Source of the DNA: Monarcha castaneiventris obscurior
Taxonomy: Eukaryota; Chordata; Aves; Passeriformes; Monarchidae
Reading direction: 5' to 3'
Assembly: GCA_026261815.1 (NCBI GenBank)
Contig: JAMPIT010000566.1
Location: 23,275,001 to 23,339,000, forward strand
Length of the DNA: 64,000 nucleotides
The notes below the pieces were generated by a model, which was not told the origin of the DNA, ran no database searches, and was given only the letters and a program-made list of their open reading frames with translations. Shown here piece by piece: positions 27,341-37,938 of the stretch (position 1 is the stretch's first letter; each line of letters begins with the position of its first letter). The translations under genes were made by a program, and so were the position numbers.

Positions 27341-28652
27341 CCTGGGTGCAGATGTCACTGTGGCAATGGCTGCTGAGAAGGTGTCAGGCTTCTGTGCCTG
27401 CAGGCTGGAGGGCATTGCTGACTCTTTAGCTGGCAGGTTGTTTTACTTCTGGGTATTTTCTTTCTATCAGAACCTTGCCAAGTTTTACAGGAGTAAATCT
27501 CAGCCAACTTATCTGCATGAGGCATAGCTAAATTCGTGGCTAGGATGAGGGCCACTTACCAGTGCGGGCAAGGACCATTGCTGTAAGAGAGGTGTCAGCC
27601 TCCCAAGAGCAGCACAGAGGAGGAAACTCGAGGGGCCTGAGGCACAGAGACCTCCTAAGAACAGACAAAGCACAGTGAAGCAACAGAGGCTTTCGACTGA
27701 AGGCAAATGCCAACAGAAACATTGTTCTGGATGCATGGGCTGTGGCCGGTGTTCCTGGAGGGAATGCTGTACACTGCAGTGGGACATGGTGCTCTGCAGG
27801 CCTGGCCCTTCCCCTCCATGGGAGGCAGGTGGTAGTACATGCTTGTGTTAGTTCTTGCTAATGTGTGGCTCAATGTTTTAGATTTTTTATACTGCTTTCA
27901 GAGCTGATAAAAATTCCTACTGCTATGAACAGCTGATTGCTTTATAACGGCTAAAACACGTTAGCGGAGAAAATTAGGTATTAATTAGAATTTTATTAGG
28001 TGCTGGGATATGTATTCTTGTTTCTTTCTCCACTCCATCCCACAGACCTGGGTAACCTTCAAAAATAATTTCACTTTTTATTCTCCATCTTCATTTTTTA
28101 TTCTCCCTTTTATTGTCTCTTTTTATTAATTTTATTTTTTGGCTTCAGTGTGGAAATCCAGAGTGCAAATAATTGAAAGGTATGCAGAGAAAGGCACTGT
28201 TTCCCTGAATGCAAGCACCATCTAAACACCAACTCTGGGCTGCTGTTCTAAACCTGTTGGGCATGCAAAAATTGGTTGCTTAAGGGCCTGGGTTTGATTT
28301 TGATTAAAAACAAAAAAAAGGTCTGAATCTCTAATACACTGGCACCTGTCTCATTCTCCCTGCTGGCTTGGGGAGACCTGCCAATTGCAAAATCACACAA
28401 ATACAATTAGTCCTGTCATCAGCCAGCAGGACACAATAAGCCAGCCCCCTGACAAGACCTGCTAGTCTTACCTGTGTGTCCTGCTGCTGCTCAGCCTGTT
28501 CCACACACGGGAGAGAGGAGGGCCAGTCCTGCAGTGCCGCCTTTGGATTTTCCCTCTGGCTTACTTGAATCACTCACTTTGGTTTGCTGGCACAGAGGAA
28601 GCAAGTTACAAGGTTCTGGCTCTCTGAAGAAAACCACATACAAACACTGTCC

Positions 28653-28666
28653 TTTTTTTTTTTTTT
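28653..28666. repeat. Poly-T tract (14 T)
   Basis: Uninterrupted homopolymer. Confidence 0.9.
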
Positions 28667-29715
28667 GAATGAGAGCAGATATTTTGAATGGGCAGGTTTT
28701 GCTGTCCTTGAGGGTTTTAGGGGCCACCATAAACCCAGAGTGGTCAATCTCTTTGAATGAGACTTGAAGACAATGCTAGACTATAATGAATAGAGGAAGA
28801 AATCCTTTGTGGGGATGGTGCAGGGGGACCTGCAGTCATGCCATTTCCAGCAGTGGCAAGACAGCTATGCCAGCCTGGGATGGGATTAACTGGGTGCATT
28901 AGTTTCAGACTATATATCTTGCCTTCTGGTTAGACTTAGGCAGATAACTTTATTCTCAGTAGCAAATTAAACTTCTGTTTGTTTAAACAAAGTCATGTTA
29001 TGGCTTCTCTGTGGATGCTTGCGAATATCCCCCTTTAGAAAATCAATCTTTCCCAGTGGGTGCAAGAGGAATAAGCTCCTGGTTACAAGAAGTATATTTT
29101 GCTCTTTGACATTTCCGCTTGTTCCGTGAGTGACCAGACCTTCCATCTGTGGAACTTAGTTGCGTTATCACCGCTATTTCCAGCAGGTGGCAGATGATAA
29201 TCATGCTAGTAACCCAGTCTGGGTACAAATTATGTGTTTTCCAGGCTGTTTATTCAGATATTGACTTAAACTTACACATTATCTAGTGCCTGTAAATATG
29301 TTTCCAAAAGCAATAAAATAAGATTGTGTAATTAGAGCCCATTAGTAGTTACCCATGATAATATGTAATTAAATACTTGGGCATCAAGTGTGGTATGACT
29401 TTTTTTTTAAATTCAGCCTTGATTTTTTGAATCTCCCAGATCAGAGAAATTGCTTCTATTCCAAAAACCTCCAAATAACCATCTGGCTAATTGTGTTTCC
29501 TGGTATAAGATTATCTTTGCTCATCAACTGTGGTGGGATAGAGCTCCTCCATGTAGTCATGCCTGGATAATTAACTGATGCTTTAAGGAATTATGTGTTA
29601 AAATGCAGTGACAAATGGTGCAATATCGCCTTTCCTGTGCAGCTTCTCACCGGCAGGATTGCTCTGCCTGAGTGGCACTACTGACTGAAGGAGGTTTTTT
29701 TCAGATTAGCAGTCC

Positions 29716-29905
29716 TTAATGAGGACCAGATTTTGCTCCTTTCGCTCTTGTCAGTAGTCACTCACACACATGAGTAATCCCAGTGTGTTCAATGGGAGCT
29801 ATTCACCACACAGAGAGAGGGTGGCATTTGCAAGTTGACCTTCCAGCATTGGCTTCAATGGAGTGTTTGAGCAAATGGAAGAGCACAGGACCTGACCCAT
29901 ACTAA
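29716..29905. repeat. Ancient palindromic (hAT/MITE-like) repeat fragment
   Basis: The core 'ctcacacacatgagtaatccc' / 'gtgttcaatgggagctatt' (about 29761-29804), together with the flanking 'gaccagattttgctc' (about 29721-29735), resembles a palindromic non-autonomous repeat widespread in sauropsid genomes. Its consensus, as I remember it, has ACTCACATGAGTAATCCC around a TTGACTTCAATGGG centre. The copy is diverged and its ends are uncertain. A second 'ggcttcaatgga' motif near 29850 may be part of it or of another copy. Confidence 0.45.
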
Positions 29906-32741
29906 ACGCGTGACTACATGGAAAAGTCAGTTCAGGGTTTACAGCAGCATGTGGGGTAGCCGTGTGCTGCTGCTTGTGGGGGAATTATGCAAAGCTTCAC
30001 AAAGTCAGTGTAAACTTCATAGTGCCTGTCTTACAGGTCCTGCTTATAGCACAAAACTGGAACACATCTCGGAGGCAGAGAAGTGTTTGTTTTATGTGTT
30101 TTGGGGTGGACGTTGGTGGTATAATCCCCAGTGGGTTTCCTGTGGGTGGCTCTACAATCCCTGGGGCGGATAAGAGGGAGAAGATAGGGTAAAAGCTCTC
30201 CTTGCAGTCCCATCAGAAGAGATACTACTGGTGCTGCCAGACTGAGGGGGGTTGAAACTTTGCCTTGGTGTTGGAGAGTAAGGATGGAGTCCCATTTTGT
30301 CAAATTAATTCTCATAAAGAACAGAGAAGACTGCAGATGAGGTGATGACATAAAAGCAAAGGAGATATGAATATGATGATTACGGCTGCCAATATGCAAT
30401 GACTCGTGAAATATGGTTGTTTATATGCCTGTTTGTATAACCATATATTTATTGTAAATAGAAGTACTCAGTATTTTTAAAACAGTAGAAAGTCCTATTG
30501 CCGTTCAGTTTTTCTTTCTCAATATTATTTGCTGTTTTCACCTAGCAGTTTCACAGAAGGTTAACGTAGAAGATGTGAGAATAGATGCATACTTTTAAAA
30601 CTGCAGTAAAATTCACCGTATTTCATTCTTGTACATAATCACTGGGGTTTTTAGTGTTTTGTTTTGGTTTTATTTTTGTTTTTCTGTAAAATCTTAGTGC
30701 AGTTTTATTACATTATAATCTCTTATGGAAGGATAAAGGGATTTGTTCCTTAATAGGAAAGCAAAGTTTATAGGCTCAAGTAAAGCAGATATGGCCCAGA
30801 ACACAATGATTTTGCAAGTTTAACCAGAAAATATTTCTTGTTGGTAAACTTCACTGGAATCCTGAACGTTCTGTGCTTGCTGCTGTAATAACTTGGATTT
30901 TAACACAGATACATATTTTAGGAGAAAGCTAGACTGACAGATTTTTAGAAGTGATGAACAAGAATTAAAAGAGAAAAAAATATTAAAAAATTAAAAAAAC
31001 ATGTACCATGAAAGTTAGTCGTATTGTCTTGGCTATTGTAACAACCAGTTCTTACTGGGCCCTTTTTCCTGTAATTAAAGCCATTTTTCTTTTCCCCCTT
31101 CTGGCCTCTTTCTGGCCCAGTGTTCCAGCAACAAGCAGAAAAAATGTGGGTTTTTTTTGAAAAGGCAACTGGTAAGAAAAACAGGTAGACATGCTTTACT
31201 TCCTGTACTCAGGGGTCACAGGGGAGATCTTTGCTTTCTTTAAGTGTAGTAACTGCAATGCAATCCCTGGTTTTCCTGATTCTGATGCACAGATCTATTT
31301 TTATCCAGTGTGTGAGTGTGCCATACATGCATCTATAGTGGTACATACACAGAGTTCAGTAACAGCCACGTCAGTAGTACCTGCTCTTTCCCATGTTTCT
31401 CCAATTAAACTTTGTCATTTCTGTATTATTGTGAAATCTGTGCTTTCTTGTCACTGTTGCTGACATTTTGCTAATTAAAGATTTCTTCTTGTCATCATTC
31501 TCTTTCTTTTCTTCTTTTATTTAATGCAATGGCCAGAGTGTCTTTCTGCCAGACTGATCATACAAGTAATTTCACTGCTGTTTTGTCATTCCTCTGTAGC
31601 TATCTCAGATGTGAACTCTTAGCCTTGGGAGACAGGTAATCACAGACTCAGTCTTAATTTCCTACTTGCATAGTATATTTCTGCCATATCTCACTATGCA
31701 TGGAGACTGAAGGAAGGACTGCAGCCTTTTCCTGACCAGTTGGTTGGTTCTAGGACTTCAGGAGCAAAAATAACCAGCTACTTTTGTTATCTTACCGTGA
31801 GAGGTATCACTGCAAAGTCTGAATTTACCGCTCAGACAGGGAATAGGATGCTGAGGCTCTAACAAAGACATCTTTGCTTCTCCACTCCCTTTACCAGGGA
31901 TAAATGTTTATTGGGTCACCCTAGTCAGCGTAGTCATTATATCATGCAGCATCTCTATATAGATAGTAGCTGCCTTTAGGCCTGGAACAGATATTATTAG
32001 TTAAAACTGTCTGTGTCTTCCTAGAATTCAATTACAATATCTTGCTCAGTCATCAGATTTTTGCTTCATCATCTTGCTTTTTGTAGCAGTGATATTGCCT
32101 TAGATTTGTCTTAAATATGTTGTTCCTTCACATAAATATAGGTAGCAGCTTTGTGCAACCCTAGGGATAGAAGGTTCATATTTTGTTAGTTTCTTGCATA
32201 ATGCAAAAGCAGATTAGAGAGCTTCTCATATTCTGTTTCCTCCCAAGAGAAAGCTATCATGTAGATCAAGAGAGGAAATGATTTCCTTGCTTGGCACAAA
32301 TGAGTCACAGAAAATGACCTTCTTTGTAGTCTAATTTAGATTCAAGAATCCTCTGAAGAGCTGATAATATAAACCCATATGGCTTGGATGAAGAAAGTTG
32401 GGAAAGACATTGTCACTAACAGACTCATCCACATCTTAAAAATCAGTATATAACTTTGCCTAGATTTTTTTGATCAGACTGCTGCAGCTGCAAACCTCAT
32501 GTTGCCTGGACATGTTATGTGTAATTTGCACATACACATGTGATGCTGCTGCTGAGGTTTCATTTCAGCAATGGAGAAATTGAAAAAGCAGGACACACTC
32601 TTTGGCTGTTTTTTATAGCGTGTTTAACGTCTTTAAAAATACATATTTATGTGAATTTTGAAACAGCGCTTGCATTTACATTGTTGGACTGTATAATGTT
32701 TGGAGACATGTTTATTATAGAGGAAGCAACAAGCTTTCAGC

Positions 32742-32775
32742 TGTTTTCTTGATATGATTACATATCAAGAAAACA
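32742..32775. repeat. Perfect 15-bp inverted repeat with 4-nt loop
   Basis: TGTTTTCTTGATATG (32742-32756) is followed by ATTA and then its exact reverse complement CATATCAAGAAAACA (32761-32775). On either DNA strand or in RNA this would form a strong short hairpin. No known small-RNA family is recognised. Confidence 0.95.
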
Positions 32776-32841
32776 AGATCCGACAGAAAATAAACTAGCA
32801 CACTGATACACAAAAGCACTGAAAAAGAGCTTCAGCAGAAA

Positions 32842-32969
32842 AGATCTGGTGGGAAACCAGAAGCATAGCTGGACAGCACAGAGGGCTGCAAGCAACCATT
32901 TGTAGATCTGGTGGGAAACCAGAAGCATAGCTGGACAACACAGAGGGCTGCAAGCAACCATTTGTAGAT
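32842..32969. repeat. 62-bp tandem duplication (two copies plus stub)
   Basis: Two adjacent 62-bp units (32842-32903 and 32904-32965), each beginning AGATCTGGTGGG, differ at one position (GGACAGCACA versus GGACAACACA). A 4-base start of a third unit follows. The near identity indicates a recent duplication. It lies 66 bp downstream of the perfect inverted repeat. Confidence 0.97.
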
Positions 32970-35349
32970 TTTCATGTGTGGAATCTTAATTTATTCCATG
33001 GTAAAAAGTCAAAGAAGGTACCAGCTTTTTTTCCCTATTTTTTCTTGCTGTATGCTGGTTTTTTATTTACTAATTTTTTTTTGGTGTTTTGATGTTTTTA
33101 AATGTTGGTCTGTTCCAATTGTTGCTAATTGATTCTGTAGGCATCCTGGTAGTTTCTGTTATACTTAAGTGTGGAAGTTGGTCGTGCTTCACTACATTTT
33201 ACAGGAAAGGCTGGGTTTATGGTTAAATTTTGCCACAGCTTTCCTGGACATATCTGTATTCTTGGCAAAGCTAGGCCATCCTGAAAAATAGCCTGGGAGA
33301 GTAGCCATGGGCAGGTATGCATTGCTAAAGCTGCCCAGCATGCCACTGTGCCCTAACCACACCTTTGGACTGGGATGCTTTCTGATCAGGTTGCTTATGA
33401 TCATGGGTAAAGAATTTCCAAGTGACATTGCTTACGGGCCTCTTGTTTTTCATAATATACAAATGGGAGTCATGACAGTCTATTTTTTTTTTTACCCAAC
33501 GAATATGTTGTGAGCATCACTGTTAGCACAGGGAGAGGTTGCAAGCAACACCTGAGGTTAGGGTGTGGGAGAAAACCAGCACCTTAGATTATAAGGTGAA
33601 TTTATGCTGGGTCAAATGACATTAGATTTGAGGTAGTGGGCTTTGACTGCAAATTTGGGTGCACATAAAGGGGTGGGGAATTTATGTATACCTTGATTTT
33701 TGTGAACATAATGACTGTATTATAGGTAGATATATTCTTTCATTTCCTGGACAAAAAGGGTATAGATAGAAGAGCCATGACTGACTGAAAAGAACACAAC
33801 AGCAAATTGGGAAGGGTAGTCTGTTCTCAGTATCTGCTGAGAACAACTCTTGCAGCAGCAAATGCTGGGAAGAGAATTGAAAAATTGATTTTTTTAATAA
33901 CAATTTTGGGGTCAACCCTCTGCAGATAAGAAAAGCTTCCAGCAGGGAAATGAGGCCAGCTGAAGTCCTTATGTAGCAAAGGCAAACACAGAAGTAAAAT
34001 ATTTTATCTGAGATGTCCCTAATATTTAGAGCATGGAAGCAGATTTCTCCCTGATGTTGAGGAAGATTTATAAGGATCCTAAGCATAGGATACATTTACC
34101 TTTGCTTATAGCTAAGCATTATCCACTTGCTTATAGCTGTAATTCTTTGTGCCTGTGTACAGCATTGTGTGTAACAGTTGCCTGCCATTTTTCTTCAGTG
34201 AGATGGCCCAGTGGGCTGGTATTTATTTTGTACCAATACGTCCAAGGTGTGTGCATGTGTGGTGAAGGAGCAAAAGCAACAGAGTTTGTATATTTCTTTT
34301 TATATCTGAGCATGTACAGAGTGTTAAAACAGACGTGTATACCCTAAAATTTTTTGTCATGTCCAGCATGTGAGAGGCACCATCAGGTTAGCTGGTCTGA
34401 GACAATGTCCTTCTTAAAATGTGAGCTCTCTGGTCAGTATTCTTGTAGTTTCTGTTCAGACTGCTGCTTGTGTTCCCTCTTGTTCAGCTGGAAGGTGACA
34501 CAAAAATAGGGGAATCAGAAGTATTGAGACAGGTGAAATTTGGGTTATGGTGCAGAAAATGCTAAAAGTTATTAGAGCAGGAATCACTGAAGGTATCTTG
34601 GGGGATGCAAAGGACCAGCGGGCAGAGGAGCTGAAGTGTTTCAGTGAGCTGGGAGCATTATGGAAGAAAAGACGGCACATGGTGGAATGGGTGTAATGAG
34701 GTTACAGAGCACATGGGGCATATTACAGCGAGGAAGAAGGAATTACAGCATCGATGTTGGTAAATGGAAACCTGGGCTTTATAAAATCTCTTTAGAGTCC
34801 TGTGCTAGAAAAGTATTTTTATCAAATTGCATATGTCACTTGGCTATGCAGACAAGGAAGACACAGTAAGGCAGGCAGCTCCTTAAGATAACCCACTGCT
34901 TCCTTTTTTGGCTGTGAGCTTGCCAGTTTCCTTCAGTTAGGCCCATACCTGTGTGGGAAACTCAGATGCCTCAGGCTTTCCTACAATCTGACTTCCTCTG
35001 CTATTGTAGCTCCTTCCCAACTTTTCATTTGCTCTTCCATGTTTCAGTATCTCACCTTTAACTTTTTTTTTGTAATAAATGGCATTTGTTATGTGTTGTA
35101 TCTTCCATGATTCAAGCAATGATGGACTGCTCAACTGCATTCATCGGGCTTGCATGCACAACTTCTTTGCTACAGACTTCATACTGTGTGTGACTGACTT
35201 GCCTTCTGATTTTTTGCTTTCCTTCATTACTGGCTTCTTAATACATGCACAATAATAGATTATCCTCAGTGTGTTTGCCTTTCTCTCACTCCTGAAATTA
35301 GAGCTAGAATGGGAAAGTATTTATTTTTATTGGGTTTTTTTGTCTGCAG
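32970..35349. other. Intergenic DNA just upstream of the promoter region, no gene seen
   Basis: AT-rich sequence with short frames on both strands and no recognised gene or transposon. Confidence 0.55.
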
Positions 35350-35465
35350 GCTTGAGAAAGAGAATTTTGTTGTGCTTCTCAGACTTGCTGGAGTGTGATC
35401 TCACTGGGCTGTTCTGCACAGGGATGTTCCAAGCCTCTTTAGGGAGGATTGTGACTGCACAAAAG
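35350..35465 (+). other. Candidate exon upstream of RASA3
   Basis: A strong acceptor (T-rich tract ending TTTTTTTGTCTGCAG at 35349) and a strong donor (AAAAG|GTAATT at 35465/35466) bracket 116 bp. It lies about 0.9 kb upstream of the inferred RASA3 start region and on the same strand. It could be an internal exon of an upstream non-coding transcript, or an alternative 5' exon splicing past RASA3 exon 1 to exon 2. In the open frame it ends in phase 0, while RASA3 exon 2 needs phase 1, so a coding fusion in that frame is not expected. It may also be chance. Confidence 0.25.
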
Positions 35466-35865
35466 GTAATTTGATTTTTTAGTTTTTGAAATAATGTAAT
35501 CTGTAGACGTCCACTGAACTTCATGCTCTGCTTTTGCCAGACCTTTAGGGAAGCTGTATTTCAATTACTGACTTTACAAGACCCAAAGCTTGGCACCGAA
35601 CACTGACACAGGTCTTATTTCTTGCTGTTTAATGTGTAATCATGCAAGTCTGAAATCTGAATTCCCTGCTCTCCCCGTACAATCAGGTAGAGCCAGCTTT
35701 GCCGCCGATCAAATGGAACCAGGAGACAGACTGGCCTGCTCTCAGCGCCCAAACGGGTTTGTTTATTTAATACAGGACTTCTTTTCCTCACTAATGAATG
35801 GCTTTCCACCTGGGGCATCGCTAGTGCCCTCTCTTTATGGCTATGTGGCAAAGAGGACTTGCACA

Positions 35866-35893
35866 TCCCTCCCTCCCTCCCTCCCTCCCTCTC
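35866..35893. repeat. (TCCC)n microsatellite at the edge of the CpG island
   Basis: About six and a half tandem TCCC units, an all-pyrimidine strand, sit right at the 5' border of the CpG island. Such polypurine/polypyrimidine tracts near promoters can be nuclease-sensitive and bind Sp/KLF-type or CNBP-type factors; this is inference here. Confidence 0.9.
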
Positions 35894-36139
35894 GCCATGA
35901 CGCCAACGGCAGCTCCCGGCGGCTGGTCCGGGCCGGCGTTGGAGAGGGGCCACAGAGTTAGTCAGCCCTCGCCGTCCCCGCGCGGGTGCGGGAGCGGCGG
36001 CGGGTGCGGGAGCGGTGGGGCCGGAGCGGTGGCTGCGGGCGGGGCGGGTGCGGGCCCGGGCTGCGGCGGGGCCGGGAGCGGCTGCGGGGGGGCCGCGCTC
36101 CAGCTGTTGCCGCGCTCCGCGCTGCCCCCGCGCGCCGGC

Positions 36140-36300
36140 CCCGCCCCCGCCGGGCAGCGAGCCAATGAGCGCCGCGGCCGCCGCCCCGCCGGCCAATGAG
36201 GGGGCGGCGGCGGGGCGGGCGCTGCCGGCCGCGGGGGGAGAGGCGGGCGCTGCGCTCCGCTGGGCTCCGCGGCCGCTCCGTGCCTCGCTCGCTGCAGCCC
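36140..36300 (+). promoter_or_regulatory. RASA3 core promoter: two CCAAT boxes and GC boxes
   Basis: Two CCAAT boxes in the same orientation, GCCAATGAG at 36161 and GGCCAATGAG at 36191, have CCAAT cores exactly 31 bp apart (36162 and 36193). This is close to three helical turns, a spacing favoured for paired NF-Y binding. Sp1-type GC boxes lie just upstream (CCCCGCCCCCGCC, about 36139-36151) and just downstream (GGGGGCGGCGGCGGGGCGGG, about 36200-36219). No TATA box is visible. CCAAT boxes usually lie 60-100 bp upstream of the start, so transcription probably begins around 36240-36300. That leaves roughly 150-210 nt of 5'UTR. No ATG occurs between 36201 and the coding start at 36455. Confidence 0.7.
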
Positions 36301-36454
36301 GCTCGCCGCGCGTCCCGAGCCGTGCGGCCGCCCTCGCTCCTGCCCGTCCGGCCGAGCATCTCGCTTCCCTCATCCCGCCCGCTCCCCGCGCTTCCGCGGC
36401 GGCGGGGCTCCGGCACTGCTGAGCGTCAGGCGCAGCGGCGGCACCACCACCACC

Positions 36455-36509
36455 ATGGCGGTGGAGGAAGAGGGGCTGCGGGTCTTCCAGAGCGTCAGGA
36501 TTAAAATCG
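36455..36509 (+). CDS. RASA3: RASA3 first coding exon (partial gene), Ras/Rap GTPase-activating protein 3
   Basis: This exon encodes MAVEEEGLRVFQSVRIKI plus the first base of the next codon. I recognise it as the N-terminus of RASA3 (GAP1-IP4BP); the human protein, from memory, differs only by D for E at residue 5 and K for R at residue 15. RASA3 is a ~830-residue GAP1-family protein (C2-C2-RasGAP-PH-Btk) that binds phosphoinositides/IP4 at the plasma membrane and switches off Ras and Rap1, notably in platelets and erythroid cells. Residues from about 7 onward form the first beta strand of C2A. The start has an excellent Kozak context (CACC ATG G) after a (CAC)n stretch, and no upstream ATG follows the promoter. 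The exon ends at CG|GTGAGG (36509/36510), a phase 1 intron; the first completed codon is expected to be Gly. The paralogue RASA2 has a longer, Ala-rich N-terminus and fits worse. The rest of the gene lies beyond the window. Confidence 0.88.
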
Positions 36510-36821
36510 GTGAGGGCGCGGGGCAGCGGGCGGGGAGCCCCCGCGGGAGCGGAGCGGAGCGCGGCGAGGCGCCGAGCGCCCCTTGGCGCTGCCCTGCGCT
36601 CCGCATCCCGCCGGGGGAGCGCTGGGGGCGGCGGGGCGGGCGGTGCCCGCGGCCCGGGGGGGCTCCGCGGGGCCGTGCGGGGCGGGCGGCCGGTGCCGGG
36701 CCGGCGGCCGGAGCCGCGGGGACGGGCGGACAGCGCGGTGCGTCCGGCTGGCCAGCGGCGCCGGCTGGAGTCCGGGCGGCGCAGGATATTCGGCGGATTT
36801 CGCGGGTTTTGTTGGTGTTTA

Positions 36822-36876
36822 TTTTTTTTTTTAATTTTTTTTTTTTGTTAGGGAGTTTTTTTTCCTTTTAAATTTT
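36822..36876. repeat. T-rich tract at the 3' border of the CpG island
   Basis: Runs of 9-15 T broken by single A or G residues follow immediately after GC-rich sequence in intron 1. This is a very abrupt compositional boundary. Confidence 0.9.
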
Positions 36877-37938
36877 TGTTGCTAAGCTACGCTCTAGAAG
36901 TTTGAAGGCGGTCACCGAGTGTCAGCACTATGTGTCACTGGCAAAGCTGGTGCGGAACCGGCCCAAAAGTGGCTGTGTGCAGGAGCCGCTGTCTCAGCCC
37001 CTTCCCTCGGCGAGGGGGGCAGCCGGGGCTGCTGCCGCTTCCTCATGGCTTCCTCCGACTCGCGCTTTTGGAGATTCGCTCCTCTTCTTGCTGTTGAGCG
37101 AGTTCCAAACCACATTATTAGAAAGTAAGCGACAGATGTCAGCGAGCGGATTAAACTCTCCCTGGTCGAGTTCTGAGTGTGCCGGCTGGGAGGGAAATCC
37201 CTCGTTTCCGTAAGACAATCAGTCCCACATGCCGCGGGAGCGGTTCTCCTCCCCGGGATGGGGCGCGGAGGCTGCGAGCTGCAGGGGAAGTGGCGAAGTT
37301 CAGCGCCGGGCTCACAGCGGTGGGTACCGAGCACGTGTGGCTTCCTAATAAAGCTCTTGAAAAATCTCCCTTTGCGTTTCCCTGCGCTCGGAAGCAAATT
37401 TGCAGCCACCAATTGCCGTGTTAGATAAAACTGAAACGTGAGATTACGTAGAAAATCTCATTATTGGATAGCGGCGTTAGCATTTCAAAGAGACCATTGC
37501 TAGGATCGCTTCCTCGTTAATTGTCAGCAGATGGTTTAGTAATAGCAGTTTTTAAGAGTTAAAATTTTATCATATAAACTAAAAATTATGTGTTCATTTT
37601 ATGTCCTTGTATACATGCAGAAAATAGATTCAGTAAGACTACAGAGTATGGTCGGAGATTTGTTCTCTGTCTCTTTTTTAAGAGGGGAGGGCAAAATAAA
37701 AAAGGTCTTTTCACAAGGGAGAAATCCGGACACCATGTGAGTGATGCTATTGCAAGTTGTTTCTATCTGGTGATTTTTAGTAAAAGGGGTAATAACACAT
37801 CTCGCGTGTAGGATGATGAGTCGTGGCTAAGGTGTTTGTGTTTGATGAGTTGGGGTTTTCTTGAGAAGAAAACAGTGATGTTGTTACACCTAAGCGATTA
37901 AAGTCACGAGAGTGTGGGATTTTTTTTCTTAACTGTAG

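Larger units (their letters stand above)
23490..32741. other. Intergenic DNA; minisatellite and old repeat, no gene seen
   Basis: Mostly AT-rich. A moderately GC-rich patch at about 26.9-27.8 kb contains a 20-bp minisatellite and several overlapping short frames on both strands, none recognised. An old palindromic repeat lies at about 29.7-29.9 kb. T-rich simple sequence occurs at 26006-26051 and 28653-28666. Confidence 0.55.
35895..36795. promoter_or_regulatory. CpG island over the RASA3 promoter and exon 1
   Basis: About 900 bp of very GC-rich sequence dense in CpG dinucleotides begins at 'ctcgccatgacgcc' and ends abruptly near 36790, where the sequence switches to a T-rich tract. It covers the core promoter, the 5'UTR, coding exon 1 and the first ~280 bp of intron 1. 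The island explains the long apparent open frames on both strands (for example 252 codons on the minus strand), because stop codons are depleted in GC-rich DNA. CpG islands of this kind usually mark TATA-less promoters with dispersed start sites and often bidirectional initiation. Confidence 0.93.

Noticed and set aside
27174..27527. 117-codon + frame with a signal-peptide-like start (MEKAPGWGMLLLLTSW)
   Set aside because: The frame contains the 20-bp minisatellite, shows no recognisable domain after the hydrophobic start, and overlaps open minus-strand frames; likely chance.
32758..32961. Minus-strand 67-codon frame with an internal peptide repeat
   Set aside because: The repeated peptide merely reflects the 62-bp tandem DNA duplication.
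35615..36373. 252-codon minus-strand open frame across the promoter island
   Set aside because: It lies in CpG-island DNA where stop codons are rare, is Ala/Arg/Pro-rich low-complexity, and overlaps several equally open frames on both strands.
36510..36871. Continuation of the exon 1 frame past 36509 as coding sequence
   Set aside because: The GTGAGG donor at 36510 and loss of similarity to RASA3 after residue 18-19 show that it is intron read-through in GC-rich DNA.
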